DNA of 64,000 bases from Gemmatimonadota bacterium (GTDB taxonomy: Bacteria; Gemmatimonadota; Gemmatimonadetes; Gemmatimonadales; GWC2-71-9). The notes under the pieces are model-generated. The model was not told the DNA's origin. It searched no databases and saw only the letters and a list, made by a program, of their open reading frames with translations. Position numbers and translations under genes: made by a program. Positions 25,677 to 33,354 of this stretch are shown here, in pieces (position 1 is the stretch's first letter; every line of letters starts with the position of its first letter). The stretch covers positions 1 to 64,000 of the forward strand of contig VGVQ01000020.1 in assembly GCA_016874005.1 (NCBI GenBank), given 5' to 3'.

Positions 25677-26198
25677 ATGCGGATCATCTCGATCGTCGGA
25701 CTCAAGAACGCTGGGAAAACGACGCTGCTGGTGGCCCTTGCTCGCGAGTTCCATCGCCGAGGGAAGCGGCTCGCCACGATCAAGCATGCGACCCAGCCGG
25801 TCGAGATCGACCGACAAGGCACCGATAGCTGGCGCCATCTCAACGAAGGGCTCGCCGACGGCGTCTTGGTGGCGAGCCCCGACCTCCGGGTCGTGGTGGA
25901 GCGGCGCTCCGACGACACCGGCCCCGAGGCGCTGGCGCACCGGTATTTCGCCGACCGCGACCTCGTGCTGGTCGAGGCATTCCAACGTTCGGACTTGCCG
26001 AAGATCGAGATCTATCGGCTGGCCGTGGGGCCGAGCCCCTTGATCAAGACCGCGGGAATCGAGGGCCCCTGGGTCGCGGTCGTGTCGGACACCGCCATTG
26101 CCGACACCCCCTGCCCGGTGCTCCGGTTCACCGACACGATGTGGCTCCAGCTCCTCGCCGCGTTGGCCTGGGACCACGCCAAGCCGATCGATCCTTGA
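25677..26198 (+). CDS. mobB: Molybdopterin-guanine dinucleotide adaptor GTPase MobB
   Basis: MobB is a P-loop GTP-binding protein that assists MobA. The 173-residue protein has Walker A GLKNAGKTTLL at residues 8-18, the family words TIKHATQPVEIDRQGTDSWRH (about 38-58) and VLVEAFQRSDLPKIEIYR (about 100-117). ATG start. It is separated from mobA by 87 bases that may contain a weak promoter (TTCCGG, 17 bases, TATTCT), and its stop lies 3 bases before moeA, so those two are one unit. Confidence 0.9.
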   Translation: MRIISIVGLKNAGKTTLLVALAREFHRRGKRLATIKHATQPVEIDRQGTDSWRHLNEGLADGVLVASPDLRVVVERRSDDTGPEALAHRYFADRDLVLVEAFQRSDLPKIEIYRLAVGPSPLIKTAGIEGPWVAVVSDTAIADTPCPVLRFTDTMWLQLLAALAWDHAKPIDP

Positions 26199-26201
26199 GC
26201 C

Positions 26202-27452
26202 GTGTTGACGGCCCTCTCGGCCCGGGACGCCGCGCTCCGGATCCAGAACTTCGTTAGGCAGCAGCCACCCCTTCGGGTCCCGCTCGACGACGCACTCGGC
26301 AGTATCCTCGCCGAACCGGTTGCGAGCCCGATCAACGTCCCCTTCCGCGCCAACTCCGCCATGGACGGCTACGCCGTTCGGGCCGCCGACATCGCCGGCG
26401 CCTCACCGACCAGACCGGCGCGCCTCCGGGTCGTCGATCGCATCGCCGCCGGCAGCATGCCGAGCCGGGGCATCGAGGCCGGGGAATGCGCCCGAATCTT
26501 CACCGGAGCCCCACCCCCGCCCGGCGCCGATTCCGTCGTCCGCCAGGAAGACACCGACCTCGGGGAGCCCCTGGTCGCCATCCACTCGGACCGCGACGCC
26601 CGGGCCAACATCCGGCCGGCCGGCGAGGACCTCGTGGCGGGTAGCCTGGTGCTTTCCCCGGGCCACCGGCTCGGCCCGGCGGAGCTCGGGATCCTTGCTT
26701 CGATTGCGCGGGACAGCGTGGTGGTCTACCGGCGGCCCCGGGTGGCGCTCCTCGGCAGCGGTGACGAAGTGGTCGACGTCGACCGACCGGAGGAGATTCT
26801 CTCGGGCCGCAAGGTCGGCAGCTCCAACAGCCACAGCATTCGGGCCGCGGTGCGCGAGGCCGGCGGCGAGCCAGTCGACCTGGGGATCGCCCGGGACGAC
26901 CCGGAGGACCTCTGTCGGCGGCTGGCGGCGGCGGCCGGATGCGACCTGCTCGTGACCACGGCTGGCGTCAGTGTGAGCGAGCACGATCACCTTCGCCGCT
27001 CGGTGGCCTCACTCGGCGGCAGGCTCGATTTCTGGCGGATCCGGATGCGGCCCGGCGCCCCGGTGGGGTTCGGCGCCATTGGCGAGACACCATGGATCGG
27101 GCTGCCAGGGAACCCGGTGAGCGCGTTGGTGACCTTCGAGTTGCTGGTCCGCCCGGCGATCCGAGCCATGATGGGGCACCCGCGGCCGTTTCGTCGATTG
27201 CGCGCGGGTCGCACGGTCGAGCCGATCCGACTGGTGCCCCGGCTGCAGCACTTCCTTCGGGCGGTGACGAGCGACGATTCGGAGCCGACCATCCGCCTGA
27301 CCGGACCCCAGGGATCGGGTATCCTGAGTTCGCTGGTCCAGGCGAACAGCCTCGCGGTCGTCCCCGAGGGTCAGCACGACACGCCGGTCGGAGCGATCCT
27401 CGGCGTCATCCGTCTCGACGACCCCGGAGATCAGGCCCAGCCGCCGTATTGA
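26202..27452 (+). CDS. moeA: Molybdopterin molybdenumtransferase MoeA
   Basis: MoeA inserts molybdate into adenylated molybdopterin. The 416-residue protein shows the family start LSARDAALRIQNF, the signature VPFRANSAMDGYAVRAADI (about residues 45-63), EDLVAGSLVLSPGHRLGPAELGILASI, LGSGDEVVDVD, TTAGVSVSEHDHLRR (where most relatives read TSGGVSVGDYD) and WIGLPGNPVSALVTFELL near the C-terminus. The GTG start at 26202 is immediately after mobB. The last gene of the cluster; its stop converges on the TerB/DUF697 gene across 4 bases. Confidence 0.92.
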   Translation: MLTALSARDAALRIQNFVRQQPPLRVPLDDALGSILAEPVASPINVPFRANSAMDGYAVRAADIAGASPTRPARLRVVDRIAAGSMPSRGIEAGECARIFTGAPPPPGADSVVRQEDTDLGEPLVAIHSDRDARANIRPAGEDLVAGSLVLSPGHRLGPAELGILASIARDSVVVYRRPRVALLGSGDEVVDVDRPEEILSGRKVGSSNSHSIRAAVREAGGEPVDLGIARDDPEDLCRRLAAAAGCDLLVTTAGVSVSEHDHLRRSVASLGGRLDFWRIRMRPGAPVGFGAIGETPWIGLPGNPVSALVTFELLVRPAIRAMMGHPRPFRRLRAGRTVEPIRLVPRLQHFLRAVTSDDSEPTIRLTGPQGSGILSSLVQANSLAVVPEGQHDTPVGAILGVIRLDDPGDQAQPPY

Positions 27453-27456
27453 CTCG

Positions 27457-28371
27457 TTAGGCACTCCGGAGCTTGCCGAGGGCCTCGGAGAGTTTGAGGG
27501 TGGCCGCCTGCTGGCGGATCTCGGCCTCGACCTTGGGATACAGGTCGGTGGCCTCCGCCCGGAGCCGCTGGAACAAGGCTTGGAGGTCGTGGCGCGAAAG
27601 CGAGCGACCCTTGGCGTAGTATTCGTCGGCGACGCGGCCCAGCGCGAAGGTGGTCGCGAAGCTGAGGCCAACCCCGGCGGCGGCACCCGCCGCACCGCCG
27701 GCAACGCCCCCCAACCCGCGCCCCAGCGCACCCCTGGCGATCCCGCCCAGCAGCCGCCGGGCGACGCCCTCCAGCACCTGGCCCGCGGCCCCGATCCCCA
27801 AGGCACCAACGAGGTCTTTGACCTGACCGGCTCCCGGCGTCTGCCCGTGGGCCACTCCGATCCGATAGACCATGCGAAGCTGGAGCGGCACGATCGCCAG
27901 TGAGGCCAGGTTCTGCGGCAGCAGCTCGAGCGCCCCGGCGAGCATCGCGCTGCGGAGAATCATCTGCTCGGCGCTGCCGCCACCGCCTTCTTCCACCTCG
28001 GGGCCGGCGACCGGGGCCACCGCCAACCCGGTCGCGGCCGACTCGACCTCGAGACCGCCTTGGCCGAGTTGGGTTTTCAAGTCCGCGAGGAACGCCTTCT
28101 CTCTGTCGTTGGCGGAGCCATCGGCGTGACAGACCAGCACGGCAGCCTCGTATGCTTGCCGTCTCGCCTTCGGCGTTGAGAGCTGAGAGACCACTTGGTC
28201 GAGCCGCACCTGGCCGGCCAGGATCCGGCCGGCCAGCGTGTCGAACGCCGTTCCCCCCACGTCCCGGGCAATGCGTTCGAGCTGCTGCTGCTCTTCAAGG
28301 CCGCGATCACCATCCGCGAGCGACGCGATCAGCGCGATGGCGGCGATTCCCGATCGGTCGTGCTCTTGCAT
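27457..28371 (-). CDS. TerB-like / DUF697-like two-domain protein
   Basis: This 304-residue protein joins two parts. Residues about 1-110 resemble TerB/DUF533 helical domains (AALIASLADGDRGLEEQQQLERIA, then VLVCHADGSANDREKAFLADLK). Residues about 150-240 match the DUF697 pattern (ELLPQNLASLAIVPLQLRMVYRIGVAHGQ) with a Gly/Ala-rich hydrophobic stretch (GGIARGALGRGLGGVAGGAAGAAAGVG) that may lie in a membrane. The combination is seen in envelope-stress proteins of unknown activity. The DUF2911 gene lies 21 bases upstream on the same strand. The TAA stop falls inside a GCCTAACG octamer. Confidence 0.65.
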   Translation of the reverse strand: MQEHDRSGIAAIALIASLADGDRGLEEQQQLERIARDVGGTAFDTLAGRILAGQVRLDQVVSQLSTPKARRQAYEAAVLVCHADGSANDREKAFLADLKTQLGQGGLEVESAATGLAVAPVAGPEVEEGGGGSAEQMILRSAMLAGALELLPQNLASLAIVPLQLRMVYRIGVAHGQTPGAGQVKDLVGALGIGAAGQVLEGVARRLLGGIARGALGRGLGGVAGGAAGAAAGVGLSFATTFALGRVADEYYAKGRSLSRHDLQALFQRLRAEATDLYPKVEAEIRQQAATLKLSEALGKLRSA

Positions 28372-28392
28372 CCCTGCCTCCGGCCTCGAGCC

Positions 28393-28905
28393 TCACTTGC
28401 TCGCGATGGTGACGGATGACGCCGTCTGGTCCCAAGCCAGCTTGAGCCGGCCGCTCTCGATGGAAATCGTGGACTTCTCGACCACGGCCGGCAACGATTC
28501 CATCGTCATGTCGACCCGGCCGAGATCCTGCTTCTCGTCGTACTGCGTCCCCCACTGCCCGGTCTGCTTGTTGACGATCAGTTTCCAGGGAGCGTCCTTG
28601 TTGAGCTGGGTATAGAGGGTGTAGGTCCCAGCCGGGACCTCGAGCGCGCCGATCGTCAGCGGTTTGTCGGTCACCAGCGTGGTCGCGGCGTTCGCCCCGG
28701 TCCGCCAGACTTTGCCGAACGGTTCCAGGCCGCCGAAGATCACCCGGCCCCGTTTCGAAGGCCGACCGTAGTCGATCAGCACCATGGCGCTCCCGACCGT
28801 CGCCCGGGTGGTATCCCGAGGTGAGGCCACCGGTTGCCCCTGGGCCACCAGCGTCGAAGCCGCCAACACCGCAATCACACCCGCCGCCATTGCCGAATGC
28901 CGCAT
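28393..28905 (-). CDS. Secreted DUF2911-domain protein
   Basis: This 170-residue protein has a signal peptide (residues about 1-23, MAAGVIAVLAASTLVAQGQP). A single DUF2911 domain follows, with typical words LIDYGRPSKRGRVIFGGLEPFGKVWRTGANAAT, VPAGTYTLYTQ and WGTQYDEKQDLGRV. The family is widespread in Bacteroidetes, Gemmatimonadetes and Acidobacteria, and its function is unknown; the extracytoplasmic location is clear. The gene for the TerB/DUF697 protein follows 21 bases downstream and is probably co-transcribed. No good promoter is visible in the 84-base gap before it. Confidence 0.85.
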   Translation of the reverse strand: MRHSAMAAGVIAVLAASTLVAQGQPVASPRDTTRATVGSAMVLIDYGRPSKRGRVIFGGLEPFGKVWRTGANAATTLVTDKPLTIGALEVPAGTYTLYTQLNKDAPWKLIVNKQTGQWGTQYDEKQDLGRVDMTMESLPAVVEKSTISIESGRLKLAWDQTASSVTIASK

Positions 28906-28989
28906 GAGTTCGTCCCCGTCGTGTCAGAGTGTTTTCTGTTCGCTCCCGCACGGCCCGGGTTCCAGGACCGGGGGCGGCGGCCCGAGAAA

Positions 28990-30135
28990 TTAGTCGGTCG
29001 TGGCGGCTGCCGCAGCGATCGCCGGCTGAACCAGGGTCTGCGCGTACCGCGGCCAGCGAGCTTCGAGGACGTACTCCGCGACCGCCTCGGCCGCGGCCAG
29101 GGCGGACGGAATCGAACCACCGTGACCGGCCGTGACGACCAGCTGGCCGAGCAGCCCGACCACCGGGCGGCCCCCTGGGCCGGTCCGAACCGTGGATACC
29201 CCCGTGGAGAACCACAGGCCGTCCGCGACCCGCCCGATGAGCCGAGCGGCCTGGCGACATTCCACGGCGACCCGATCCGGTAGCGAACCGATTGCACCCA
29301 CCGGCGTCCGCCACACGGCGGTCCAGCCCTGGCTCGCCGGCACCAGCTCGAGCCAGTCGCCGGCCGTACCGCGGCAGCGCAGTGCGGGCGTGTCGCCGAC
29401 GGCGGCCGTGGCGGACAGGGTTGCCGACACCCGAGCCCAACCTTCCAGAGGAAGGCCGGCTCCATGCGCGAGGATCAGAGCACCAGCGGACATCGAGCGC
29501 CCGCCACCGAGGCGAAGGCGCTGGAAGCCGCCGAACTCATCGAGCCCCACAGGCTCTGCCTCGTCCCGGGTGACACCCTCCGCCGCCAGCACGCCATCGA
29601 GCCAGCGACCGAACCGATCGCCATCGACCGCTCCCGCCCGCCGGACGTGCAATCCCCCAGCCGCTTGGAGCTCGAGCTTTCCAAAGGCGGCCCGAAGCGC
29701 CGACCCGCCCTCGATCAGATCGAGCCCGCCGGGGCTGCCCGCAAGCCCGGTCGGCGGGCTGGGCAAATACCACTCGTGCGAGGTGTGCTCTCGGAGCGGG
29801 CCGACCCCGAGCGGCGTGGCCCGCCCCGCAGCCGCGCGGAGAAACTCGAGATCGGGCGGGTCGCCCGCAAGCCACAACTCGCCCCGCCGGTCCATGTCGA
29901 ACCCGGCGTGGCTCTCCTCCCAAAGGGCCTCGAGAAGGTCGATCCCCCGACTCAAGAAGGGTGTCAACGCGGGCTCTTGGCCCGGCCACCAGGCCCGGTA
30001 CCAAGATTCCGGCGCCTCGTCCGTCCGAGATGGTCCCACCAACACCACCGGCAGGCCTCTGCGCGCCAAGGCCAGTGCCGCGAGACGGCCACCGAGCGAG
30101 GTCCCGGCCACGACTGCCTCGCCCAGGCGTTTCAT
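28990..30135 (-). CDS. FAD-dependent oxidoreductase (DAO-like)
   Basis: This 381-residue flavoprotein has an N-terminal Rossmann FAD-binding motif in slightly unusual form (EAVVAGTSLGGRLAALALARRG, residues about 6-27). Its C-terminal FAD-contact region is VVGLLGQLVVTAGHGGSIPSALAAAEAVAEYVL, as in D-amino-acid oxidase or glycine oxidase relatives. The middle substrate domain is not recognisable enough to name a substrate. A strong ribosome site (AGGAGG) precedes the ATG. It diverges from the manganese riboswitch operon across 249 bases. No catalytic partner is encoded with it, so it appears to be a single-gene unit. Confidence 0.72.
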   Translation of the reverse strand: MKRLGEAVVAGTSLGGRLAALALARRGLPVVLVGPSRTDEAPESWYRAWWPGQEPALTPFLSRGIDLLEALWEESHAGFDMDRRGELWLAGDPPDLEFLRAAAGRATPLGVGPLREHTSHEWYLPSPPTGLAGSPGGLDLIEGGSALRAAFGKLELQAAGGLHVRRAGAVDGDRFGRWLDGVLAAEGVTRDEAEPVGLDEFGGFQRLRLGGGRSMSAGALILAHGAGLPLEGWARVSATLSATAAVGDTPALRCRGTAGDWLELVPASQGWTAVWRTPVGAIGSLPDRVAVECRQAARLIGRVADGLWFSTGVSTVRTGPGGRPVVGLLGQLVVTAGHGGSIPSALAAAEAVAEYVLEARWPRYAQTLVQPAIAAAAATTD

Positions 30136-30159
30136 CCTGCCCTCCTTTCGGAAGCTCCC

Positions 30160-30189
30160 TTGCCCGCCCCCAGATAAGCCGACTAAATT
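30160..30189 (+). promoter_or_regulatory. Promoter of the manganese riboswitch - htpX - alx operon
   Basis: TTGCCC (30160-30165) and TAAATT (30184-30189) are 18 bases apart. A transcript starting 6-8 bases after the -10 box would begin at about 30196, just before the first paired strand of the riboswitch aptamer. Confidence 0.55.
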
Positions 30190-30199
30190 GATCCCCTTA

Positions 30200-30316
30200 G
30201 AAGGGGAGTAGCAAATCCGGCCATTTGCCGGACGGTGCCATCGTCAACACTGTCGTGGCCAATCGGCTCGGCACGGTGGCTCCGGGCGGAGGAGACTCCG
30301 CTACAGCGAGACCTTC
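30200..30316 (+). promoter_or_regulatory. yybP-ykoY manganese riboswitch aptamer
   Basis: The leader carries the conserved blocks of the yybP-ykoY Mn2+ riboswitch in order: AAGGGGAGTAGC (30201-30212), CGTCAACA (30242-30249), GGCTCCG near 30278-30284 and GCGAGACCTT (30306-30315). The outer helix P1 can form between GAAGG (30200-30204) and CCTTC (30312-30316). These blocks match the published consensus as I know it. In Escherichia coli the same motif controls alx, a TerC-family gene, and a TerC/Alx homologue is the second gene here. The 3' end overlaps the 5' arm of the terminator at 30305-30358, so aptamer folding and termination exclude each other, making an ON switch with Mn2+. Confidence 0.85.
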
Positions 30317-30358
30317 GTCACCTGCCCTGTGGGCGATATGACGAGGTCTCGCTTTTTT
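30305..30358 (+). terminator. Rho-independent terminator of the manganese riboswitch
   Basis: AGCGAGACCTTCGTCA (30305-30320) pairs with TGACGAGGTCTCGCT (30339-30353) with a single bulged base and is followed by six T (30353-30358). The left arm contains the aptamer's GCGAGACC and the P1 3' strand. The hairpin lies 27 bases before the htpX ATG. Confidence 0.85.
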
Positions 30359-30384
30359 CTTGCACAGCAAGGAGACGCGCAACG

Positions 30385-31215
30385 ATGCTGCACACCAAGA
30401 CATTCATGCTGATGGCCGGCCTGATGGCCTTGTTCCTCGGGCTCGGAAACTTGCTCGGTGGGGAGCAGGGGCTGGTCATGGCCCTCGTGATGGGCTCGGC
30501 AATGAACGCGATCATGTATTTCTTCTCGGACAAACTGGTCCTCCGGATGTATGGGGCGCAGGTGGTGTCCAAGGAGGAAGCACCGGAGCTGTACCGGATG
30601 GTCGACCGGCTGCGGCAACGGGCCGGGCTGCCGATGCCGGTGGTCGCGGTGACCAATCAAGACCAGCCCAACGCATTCGCCACTGGCAGGAGCCCGTCCA
30701 AGGCCGTGGTCGCGGTGACCACGGGCCTCCTTCGGGCTCTTCCGGCGGAGGAGATCGAAGGCGTCATCGCCCACGAGCTCGCCCACATCAAGAACCGCGA
30801 TATGTTGATTTCGACGATCGCGGCGGGGATCGCCGGCGCGATCGGCTACCTGCCCTACCTGCTGATGTTCGGGCAGCGCAACGATGACGAGGGTGGGGCC
30901 CACCCAGCGGCGGCCCTCGGGTTAGCCCTGATCGGTCCGATCGTGGCGATGATCCTCCAGTTCGCGGTATCCCGCCAACGGGAGTTCGAGGCCGACCGGG
31001 TTGGTGCCGAGATCCTCGGCCGATCGGTCCCGCTGGCCAGCGCCCTGCGCCGGCTCGATGCACTGGCCCACCAAATCCCGATGCACATCCCGCCCGCGGC
31101 CGCCCCGTTGGCCCAGGTCAATCCGCTGTCCGCCATGGGCGGGGGCATGATGAAAATGTTTTCGACCCATCCGCCCACCGAGGAGCGAGTCGCGAAACTG
31201 TTGGCGATGCGATAA
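30385..31215 (+). CDS. htpX: M48-family membrane zinc metalloprotease HtpX
   Basis: HtpX degrades misfolded membrane proteins at the inner membrane. The 276-residue product has two N-terminal membrane helices (residues about 6-50), the zinc motif GVIAHELAHIKNRD (about 125-138), two more hydrophobic segments, and the third zinc ligand in REFEADRVGAEIL (about 205-217). The ATG at 30385 has an AGGAGA ribosome site and follows the riboswitch terminator by 27 bases; the frame upstream of it is only leader RNA. The alx gene follows 9 bases later. Control of htpX by a manganese riboswitch is unusual and suggests that this protease serves metal stress here. Confidence 0.92.
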   Translation: MLHTKTFMLMAGLMALFLGLGNLLGGEQGLVMALVMGSAMNAIMYFFSDKLVLRMYGAQVVSKEEAPELYRMVDRLRQRAGLPMPVVAVTNQDQPNAFATGRSPSKAVVAVTTGLLRALPAEEIEGVIAHELAHIKNRDMLISTIAAGIAGAIGYLPYLLMFGQRNDDEGGAHPAAALGLALIGPIVAMILQFAVSRQREFEADRVGAEILGRSVPLASALRRLDALAHQIPMHIPPAAAPLAQVNPLSAMGGGMMKMFSTHPPTEERVAKLLAMR

Positions 31216-31224
31216 CGTTGACGC

Positions 31225-32148
31225 GTGGCCTCGCCTCAAACCGGCTGGATCGTTTTTGGAGCGCTCGCGGCGCTCCTCTTGGCGGCAGATCTCTTCATCC
31301 TGAATCGACGGGCCCACGTCCTGTCGATTCGGGAGGCAACTCGCTGGAGCGCCGTGGTGATCACCACGGCGCTCTCGTTTGGGGTCCTGGTCTGGTGGCT
31401 CTACGGCTCGACCCGGGGACTCGAGTACTTCGCCGGTTACCTGGTCGAGCTCTCGCTGTCGGTCGACAACCTCTTCGTCTTCATCCTGATCTTCCAGTAC
31501 TTCGCGGTCCCGGCCGAGGCCCATTCCAAGGTGCTCAACTGGGGTATCTTCGGGGCCGCGATCATGCGGGGTATCATGGTGGTCGCCGGCACCGTGGTGC
31601 TGGGCCGATTCGAGTGGCTTTTCGTCGTTCTCGGGGTCGTCCTCCTCCTGACGGCGGCCAAGATGTTCCGGGCCGAGGAGGAGCGGATCGAACCGGAGAA
31701 GAACCCCCTGGTCAAGTTGGTCCGCCGGTTGATCCCGATGTCGGGGGCTTACGAGGACACCAAGTTCTTCGTCCGGACTCACCGGGGTTGGCTCGCCACG
31801 CCGCTGCTGCTAGTGGTGATCGTGGTGGAGTGGACCGACCTGGTATTCGCCATCGACAGCATCCCGGCGGTCTTCGCGATCAGCCGTGATCCGTTCATCG
31901 TCTACACCTCGAACATCTTCGCGATTCTCGGGCTGCGAGCTCTCTTCTTCGTCTTGGCCGACGCGCTCGATAAGTTTGCCTACCTCAAGAAGGGTGTTGG
32001 GATCATCTTGGGCTTCGTCGGCGTCAAAATGATCTTTAGCCAGTGGTATCATCTCCCGATTCTCCTGTCCCTCGGGATCATCTTGGCGGTACTGATCGGG
32101 TCGGTCGCGTTGTCGATCGCCAAGACCCGGCGGGAGGCGGCGGCGTGA
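31225..32148 (+). CDS. alx: TerC/Alx-family membrane protein (manganese export candidate)
   Basis: This 307-residue protein has about nine membrane helices and the TerC-family signatures ELSLSVDNLFVFILIFQYF (about residues 75-93) and VVIVVEWTDLVFAIDSIPAVFAI (about 195-217), each with the intramembrane Asp thought to bind metal. Alx homologues lower cytoplasmic Mn2+ and are classic targets of the yybP-ykoY riboswitch, which lies upstream of this operon. GTG start, 9 bases after htpX. Its TGA overlaps the GTG of the M20 peptidase gene (GTGA). Naming it Alx rests on family, length and riboswitch context. Confidence 0.88.
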   Translation: MASPQTGWIVFGALAALLLAADLFILNRRAHVLSIREATRWSAVVITTALSFGVLVWWLYGSTRGLEYFAGYLVELSLSVDNLFVFILIFQYFAVPAEAHSKVLNWGIFGAAIMRGIMVVAGTVVLGRFEWLFVVLGVVLLLTAAKMFRAEEERIEPEKNPLVKLVRRLIPMSGAYEDTKFFVRTHRGWLATPLLLVVIVVEWTDLVFAIDSIPAVFAISRDPFIVYTSNIFAILGLRALFFVLADALDKFAYLKKGVGIILGFVGVKMIFSQWYHLPILLSLGIILAVLIGSVALSIAKTRREAAA

Positions 32149-33161
32149 AGGCCCGGGTCACGCCTGACCCGATCGAGCTGACCCGGCAACTCGTCCGGAT
32201 TCCTTCACCGACGGGCCATGAGGGGCCGGTGGTCGACTTCGTCGAGGCAGTGTTGAAGAGCCTCGACTATCGAGTCACCCGGCAGTCCGTCTCGGACGGC
32301 AGGGCCAATCTCTACGCCTATGCCAGCCCACCCGAGGTGGTGCTGTCCACCCACCTCGACGTGGTTCCGCCCCACCTCGATTTTGCCGAGGACGACGAGT
32401 GGATCTACGGGCGGGGCGCCTGCGATGCCAAGGGAATCGCTGCGGCGATGATCGCCGCCGCCAGTCGGCTCCGCGATGGCGGCGAGTCGCGGGTTGGCCT
32501 CCTCTTCGTGGTGGGAGAAGAGACTGGTGGCGAAGGCGCCCAGCTTGCCAACGCCTTGTCGCCCAAGGGCCGATTCCTGATCAACGGCGAACCGACCGAG
32601 AATCTGCTCTCGATCGGCCAGAAAGGGGCGGTGGCCTACCGACTCACCGCACGGGGCAAGGCGGCCCACTCGGCCTATCCCGAGGAAGGCCGCTCGGCAA
32701 CGGAGCTATTGCTGGACGCCATCGCCGCGATCCGACGTTTCGAGCTCCCGGCCGATCCGCTCCTCGGGGACACGACCCTCAACATCGGCCAGATCTCCGG
32801 AGGGGTCGCCGCGAACGTCATCCCGGACTTGGCGAGCGCCACCCTGATGTACCGGACTGTCGCCGATCCCGCCCCCCTCGAAGCAGACATCCGGCGGGTT
32901 GCCGGCACCGCCATCGCGGTCGAGCGGCTCTTCGGATTTGGCCACGTTCGCTCACCAGGCTTGCCGGGATGGGACACCACGACCGTGAAATTCGCCTCCG
33001 ACCTGGCCCATTTGGGTTCCTGGGGGGTCGGCTACCAGCTCGGACCGGGTACGATTCGCGTTGCCCACACGATGCACGAGAAGGTGAGGAAATCGGAGTT
33101 GATCACCGGGGTCGAGCGCTACATCCAACTCGTCAACCATCTCTTGGCGAGGACGGGCTAG
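32145..33161 (+). CDS. M20-family zinc peptidase (ArgE/DapE-like)
   Basis: A 338-residue amidohydrolase of the M20 family. Metal ligands appear in order: STHLDVV (about residues 64-70), GRGACDAKGIA (about 91-101), GEETGGEGA (about 127-135), NGEPTEN and a C-terminal AHTMHEKV. A dimerisation or lid domain lies at about residues 165-270. M20 enzymes remove acyl or amino-acid groups from small substrates (acetylornithine, succinyl-diaminopimelate, LysW-lysine); which one cannot be decided. Relatives are often activated by Mn2+, Co2+ or Zn2+, so placement in the manganese operon could be meaningful. The GTG start at 32145 overlaps the alx stop. Confidence 0.87.
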   Translation: MKARVTPDPIELTRQLVRIPSPTGHEGPVVDFVEAVLKSLDYRVTRQSVSDGRANLYAYASPPEVVLSTHLDVVPPHLDFAEDDEWIYGRGACDAKGIAAAMIAAASRLRDGGESRVGLLFVVGEETGGEGAQLANALSPKGRFLINGEPTENLLSIGQKGAVAYRLTARGKAAHSAYPEEGRSATELLLDAIAAIRRFELPADPLLGDTTLNIGQISGGVAANVIPDLASATLMYRTVADPAPLEADIRRVAGTAIAVERLFGFGHVRSPGLPGWDTTTVKFASDLAHLGSWGVGYQLGPGTIRVAHTMHEKVRKSELITGVERYIQLVNHLLARTG

Positions 33162-33354
33162 CCCGGCGTCTCCCCGACCCGGGTCTCGTGTCGGACCGAC
33201 TCCAACTCGGTCGAGATCGTGTCAGAACGTCACGTTGGGCGCCGGGGGCGTTAGCGGCTCAAAACCTTACCAGACAATGACTTGGACGGTCGCATTCGGG
33301 TAGGGTATGTCGCTTGCTTGCAACGGACGGTGGGGCACCCGGGCCGCGATCCCA
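33162..33354. other. 193-base gap between convergent genes, no feature found
   Basis: The M20 peptidase and GGDEF genes converge here. I see no gene, no strong terminator hairpin and no RNA. A GTTAGCG variant of the repeated octamer lies near 33250. Confidence 0.5.
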
